From contig JAQVGB010000037.1 in assembly GCA_028696915.1 (NCBI GenBank), positions 1 through 9,153 of the forward strand: a DNA stretch of 9,153 nt, written 5' to 3'. Of this stretch, positions 5,855 to 9,153 are shown in pieces. Under the pieces are notes generated by a model. The model saw only the letters and a list, made by a program, of their open reading frames with translations. It was not told the DNA's origin and searched no databases. Position 1 is the stretch's first letter, and every line of letters starts with the position of its first letter. Origin of the DNA: Candidatus Dojkabacteria bacterium. Its GTDB lineage: Bacteria > Patescibacteriota > Dojkabacteria > SC72 > JAFGCJ01. The position numbers and the translations under genes were made by a program.

Positions 5855-8800
5855 CTACTCCGGCACCCAGGTTCCCTGACCTTCTTTGACAAGCACAAAG
5901 TAGCCGCGGTCGACATTGATCGGGAAATCGAACCCATACACGACGTCATCGGTTTTCTGCACTCCCGAATACCTGCTTGCCGCACGGCTCCACTCGGTCA
6001 CGTTATCGACATTGATCGTTCCTTCACTATCTATGCTGTCTATCAACGTCACCGCAGTATACGACTTTGCGCCACCATTTACGCCGATCAGATGCCATCC
6101 GGCGCTATCGAAAGATACCGGAGCAGGTTCGACAAGATCGTACCCGGCATACGTCGATGTTGTCGCATCCGGAGTGAACACGACATACCCTCTGCCCGGA
6201 ACGACCGGGAAGCAGTCACCGACAACCGGACTTTCAATATCGGTATTATAGCTCGTCACCTCAAACCGTCCGCTCTCGAACCGTCCGAGTTTCGAAATTG
6301 TTCCGTCACTCGTCCGGTTCAAGTTCAGGATCAATTGACAACTGTCTGCTTCATCCGGGAGCGCGGAGAGTGAAACAAAGTTGTATCCGGGGCTGAGCTC
6401 AAAAGCAACCGTTGTCAGTTCGTCGTCAACGACGAGCTCCACGGTCTGCCCTTCCACAACAATCTGCTCCTCCCCCTCGTCCCATACTCCATTTCCATTG
6501 GAATCAATATAGAAGGTATACTGACCTTCCTCGAGAAGAACGACATTTTCTGAGCTTCCTTTGCCGGGAATCTCGATATCGTACACCCCATCCGCCTGTG
6601 GACTGATCACATACTCATCAGTGACCGTGTAGTTCTGCGCCGCAAACACCTTGGATGGGAGTATGCTGGCAACCAGTTCTCCAACAGCATTGAGCAATCC
6701 TGACGATGCCGGAGGCGTGACCGGGATCGGACGCGGACCACCAACCGATATCGAGATGGAAGAACCATTCCTCACCGCCGTTACATTGGGAGCCGCACTA
6801 ACCTGCTCCTGCACTGCCGGTGTGGAATCAGAAATACAGTGCCATTCTCCATCTTCGTTCTGTTCGAAGTGGCATGGACGTCCCATGTTCGGAGGGCTAT
6901 TTTCCTCGCCGGGTTTCGTACACGATCCATAGGTCGAGGAGCACACGAGCCCCTCCGCACAGTCATATCCCGGAACTCGGGGTGGAATCGCAATACAACC
7001 GTTATCCAAGTAATGGATCTCCTGTTCCCGCCAGTCAACAGCATATGCCCCATAGATTGGACCACTTTTGTTTTCCTCTATAACTGAACCTGACTTTGGA
7101 AGCGCGTAACAGATCGGTAAATACGAAACACCTGCAACATTTGCCCCACCTACCGTACTGGCAGAGGGATCCTCAGAGCATGATTGAAAATCAAGGTTGT
7201 CCAGCATTCCCTGATAGCCCTGTATCTTTGTGTTATTCGAAACGCTCACGCCACCCGACCCGGACTGGACGGTCACCCCGTTTTCCGGCGTCTGTCCATA
7301 GGTCACAATGAAGATATTATCTTTGATCGTCCCGGATGTGACATTATTCAGAAGAACCGTTGTCTGATGCTCGCCGACCAGGTTGTTCTCCATCACGATA
7401 CTTCCTCCCTGCATCCATACACCGTACACCGGATAGTGCCAGAGCGGAATCGGACCTATCCATGTCGGATAGTCAGCTTTTACTCCGTCCACCCCGCAGT
7501 GGTTCGGGTCCACACCCGGCACTCCGCAGGGTTGCCCCATAAATCGCTGGTTATTAATCGCATAGAACGCATTGTTGTACATTTTTATGTCGGAATTGAG
7601 ACCCGCGACACAAAACCATCGACCAGCCGTGTGCATCTGATTGTTCTTCACCGTGACATCGGACCCATTCTTGGCAAGCACACCTCCCGCCCAGAAACCA
7701 AAAATATTGTTCCGTTCAACAGTTCCCGTTGAATTGTCAAATAGTGCAAACGCGACCCGGTTAAACTCGACATCATCCCAGTTAGAGGTCATCTGGTTCT
7801 CAACCAAATCAGTATTTCTCCCCGAATGGGCATTGCAGTCCGTAATATCAACATGCGAGTTCTGAACGACAATGGTCCCGATCATGTTGTTCGGATCATC
7901 GTAGTAGGACTTCGGAAGTGGGTCAGTGAGATTTCCCTGCTGCATCATTTGACCGATGTACAAGCCCTCAATTGATGAATTTTTCGAATTGACGAAATGT
8001 AAAGCAGGAATGTCATGAACCCCCATTTCCATGTATCGGTATCCTCCACAAGGAATCTTCGCCACCTCTTTCAAATACGCGGCCAGCTGTTCAGGAGTCG
8101 CGTTAATACCGGGATGCGGCGGCCTTTGCTGAGTCGTCTCACAATAGCGGACAAGAGAAATTGTCGGTTTATGATAGGGAGATACTGCATCGACCTCCCC
8201 AATTAAGTGAACGCTCTGATTGATTTCCCTCGATGCCTTGCCTGATCCATTGTCGAGCAGAAGAACATGCGAAATACTATTATCGATAAAACGGGTAGCG
8301 TTGTTTTTGAATTCTTCGGGAACAGGAAGAAGCTTCAGCCACGATTCTCTGTCTGCGGTTGCAGTGAGAGCCGCCTCAAGTGTCGGAAAATCGGCATCGG
8401 GATAGACAGAATTCACCGTGTCTCCGGGCAAATCCTTCATATATACAGGGGACACGGTACACGGATCACTCTCTGTACAGGAACCAGGTGACTGTGCATA
8501 GGCCTTGGAGACCAAACCGCTCGTACCAGGAGATGACGAACTGACATCTTCTGACTCATCTTCATTTCGCACCCACAGCTCTCTTGCAGGAGAATCTTCG
8601 GTCATCGGGATCTCAACCTCATCCGACACCCCCAGCGCCCCCGCTTCGACATAGAGAACTTCAGTATATTCTTCGGAATTCTCCACCGGCATGATCTGAC
8701 CGGCAGGAGTTCTGAGAGAAGAAAGGTCGATATACCAGCCGCCGCTCTCATTTGAAACACCGGAGAGAGGAAGAACACCCGTCCCAGGAAGGGGGTTCAT

Positions 8801-9153
8801 GTATACTATCGCATCATCAACAACCCCTTCTGCGGACTTGATCATCCCATATGACGGAAGCGGCACCTGAAGATCTTCCAATACAGGAAGCGTTGTGAAT
8901 GACCCATCCGACAGAATTGAAAATGACTCACTCATCAGATCCACCGGTTCCACAAAACGTAAACCGTCCCCGACACGGAAATAGTACGTTGTTTCAGGTT
9001 CTAGCCCGGAAATGGTCACATGATGGACATAATACCAACCCATCTCGGTTACTACCTCCGATTCGACGGCACTCAGATCTACTCCGTTGCCATCCGGATC
9101 CGACTCCTTTGCGCCCGTTACCTGCTTGATCTCCGCCGCAGATGCATCCCGGT
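5855..9153 (-). CDS. Giant modular extracellular beta-helix protein, 5' end outside window
   Basis: The frame is open to the right edge (1098 residues seen), so the methionine at 9043 is internal and the true start and any signal peptide lie outside. Counting that methionine as 1, the order is: an acidic DPDGNGVD calcium-loop-like stretch before it; the end of an FN3-like domain (GLEPETTYYFRVGDG, 13-27); a carboxypeptidase-regulatory-like beta domain (about 55-150); an acidic/serine linker ending AYAQ; a right-handed beta-helix (about 345-620) with Asn-rich N-N-x-(I/F) turns; a Cys-rich segment (683-736, including C-x5-C-x6-C); a second linker ending VFAAQ; a beta domain with an EF-hand-like loop (847-858); and two tandem C-terminal modules (883-1062). 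Beta-helices of this kind bind or cleave polysaccharides, but I see no lyase catalytic signature, so binding or adhesion is as likely. It ends GTWVPE without a sorting motif. Probably exported and surface-attached. Confidence 0.88.
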   Translation of the reverse strand, partial: RDASAAEIKQVTGAKESDPDGNGVDLSAVESEVVTEMGWYYVHHVTISGLEPETTYYFRVGDGLRFVEPVDLMSESFSILSDGSFTTLPVLEDLQVPLPSYGMIKSAEGVVDDAIVYMNPLPGTGVLPLSGVSNESGGWYIDLSSLRTPAGQIMPVENSEEYTEVLYVEAGALGVSDEVEIPMTEDSPARELWVRNEDESEDVSSSSPGTSGLVSKAYAQSPGSCTESDPCTVSPVYMKDLPGDTVNSVYPDADFPTLEAALTATADRESWLKLLPVPEEFKNNATRFIDNSISHVLLLDNGSGKASREINQSVHLIGEVDAVSPYHKPTISLVRYCETTQQRPPHPGINATPEQLAAYLKEVAKIPCGGYRYMEMGVHDIPALHFVNSKNSSIEGLYIGQMMQQGNLTDPLPKSYYDDPNNMIGTIVVQNSHVDITDCNAHSGRNTDLVENQMTSNWDDVEFNRVAFALFDNSTGTVERNNIFGFWAGGVLAKNGSDVTVKNNQMHTAGRWFCVAGLNSDIKMYNNAFYAINNQRFMGQPCGVPGVDPNHCGVDGVKADYPTWIGPIPLWHYPVYGVWMQGGSIVMENNLVGEHQTTVLLNNVTSGTIKDNIFIVTYGQTPENGVTVQSGSGGVSVSNNTKIQGYQGMLDNLDFQSCSEDPSASTVGGANVAGVSYLPICYALPKSGSVIEENKSGPIYGAYAVDWREQEIHYLDNGCIAIPPRVPGYDCAEGLVCSSTYGSCTKPGEENSPPNMGRPCHFEQNEDGEWHCISDSTPAVQEQVSAAPNVTAVRNGSSISISVGGPRPIPVTPPASSGLLNAVGELVASILPSKVFAAQNYTVTDEYVISPQADGVYDIEIPGKGSSENVVLLEEGQYTFYIDSNGNGVWDEGEEQIVVEGQTVELVVDDELTTVAFELSPGYNFVSLSALPDEADSCQLILNLNRTSDGTISKLGRFESGRFEVTSYNTDIESPVVGDCFPVVPGRGYVVFTPDATTSTYAGYDLVEPAPVSFDSAGWHLIGVNGGAKSYTAVTLIDSIDSEGTINVDNVTEWSRAASRYSGVQKTDDVVYGFDFPINVDRGYFVLVKEGQGTWVPE
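5858..6397 (-). repeat. Two tandem copies of a C-terminal beta module
   Basis: Residues 883-972 and 979-1062 of the giant protein are diverged copies. Both open with Gly-aromatic-x-(F/L)-(V/I) (GYNFVSL / GWHLIGV), have a middle with an isolated D-G-T-I or E-G-T-I turn, and close with an F-P-(V/I)-x2-x-RGY-(V/F)-V strand (CFPVVPGRGYVVF / DFPINVDRGYFVLV). Similar modules occur at the ends of secreted proteins of Patescibacteria, as I recall. Confidence 0.7.
7184..8011 (-). other. Region encoding the right-handed beta-helix (PbH1/NosD-like)
   Basis: This region covers residues about 345-620 of the giant protein. Rungs of 20-30 residues repeat the pattern 'hydrophobic-x-hydrophobic ... N-N-x-(I/F/M/L)', for example VERNNIF, VKNNQM, MYNNAF, MENNLV, IKDNIF and VSNNTKI. 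Asn ladders of this type are characteristic of parallel beta-helices. Confidence 0.75.

Noticed and set aside
7184..7732. 182-codon plus-strand open frame
   Set aside because: It is antisense to the beta-helix coding region, has no ribosome binding site, and its Arg/His/Pro/Ser-rich composition is typical of a shadow frame.
5855..9043. ATG at 9043 as the start of the giant protein
   Set aside because: The frame continues without a stop to the right edge, and the upstream residues read as ordinary secreted-protein sequence leading into the FN3-like strand.
1..9153. UGA recoded as glycine (as in some Patescibacteria), CRISPR arrays, tRNA genes
   Set aside because: All major frames are complete with the standard code and use GGN for glycine. 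No repeat-spacer pattern or cloverleaf was seen.

Overview
The window carries five protein genes and no RNA genes, insertion sequences or CRISPR array. Several traits suggest a bacterium of the Patescibacteria (Candidate Phyla Radiation) type: a free-standing ATP-cone protein, a very large modular secreted beta-helix protein with C-terminal 'W/Y-x-(L/F)-(I/V) ... GY-(F/V)-V' modules, and AYAQ/FAAQ-type junctions. This placement rests on recalled family habits, not a search. The standard genetic code fits: all four visible stops are TAA or TAG, and glycines are encoded by GGN.

Left part (1-4482): two large polytopic membrane proteins are transcribed divergently from a 166-bp intergenic region. 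The minus-strand gene runs off the left edge (807 codons visible) and resembles the YfhO/DUF7657-like class of GT-C-fold membrane proteins. The plus-strand gene (about 630 aa) has about 14 membrane segments and a soluble C-terminal tail, also GT-C-like. Both probably act on lipid-linked sugars for cell-surface glycans. The intergenic region has a good sigma70-type promoter for the minus gene and a 7-bp inverted repeat on the plus side.

Middle (4483-5113): a 243-bp non-coding leader with short repeats precedes an 88-aa stand-alone ATP-cone protein with a near-perfect ribosome binding site. It ends at a strong symmetric hairpin with T/A tracts, which can terminate transcription from both sides.

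Right part (5114-9153): two minus-strand genes lie in probable operon order. The upstream one is a modular extracellular protein of at least 1098 aa, cut by the right edge: calcium-loop-like segment, FN3-like end, carboxypeptidase-regulatory-like domain, right-handed beta-helix, Cys-rich linker, EF-hand-like loop and two tandem C-terminal modules. The downstream one is a 219-aa protein I do not recognise. The membrane glycosyltransferase-like pair and the exported protein suggest a cell-envelope region, but no sequence evidence links them in one pathway.
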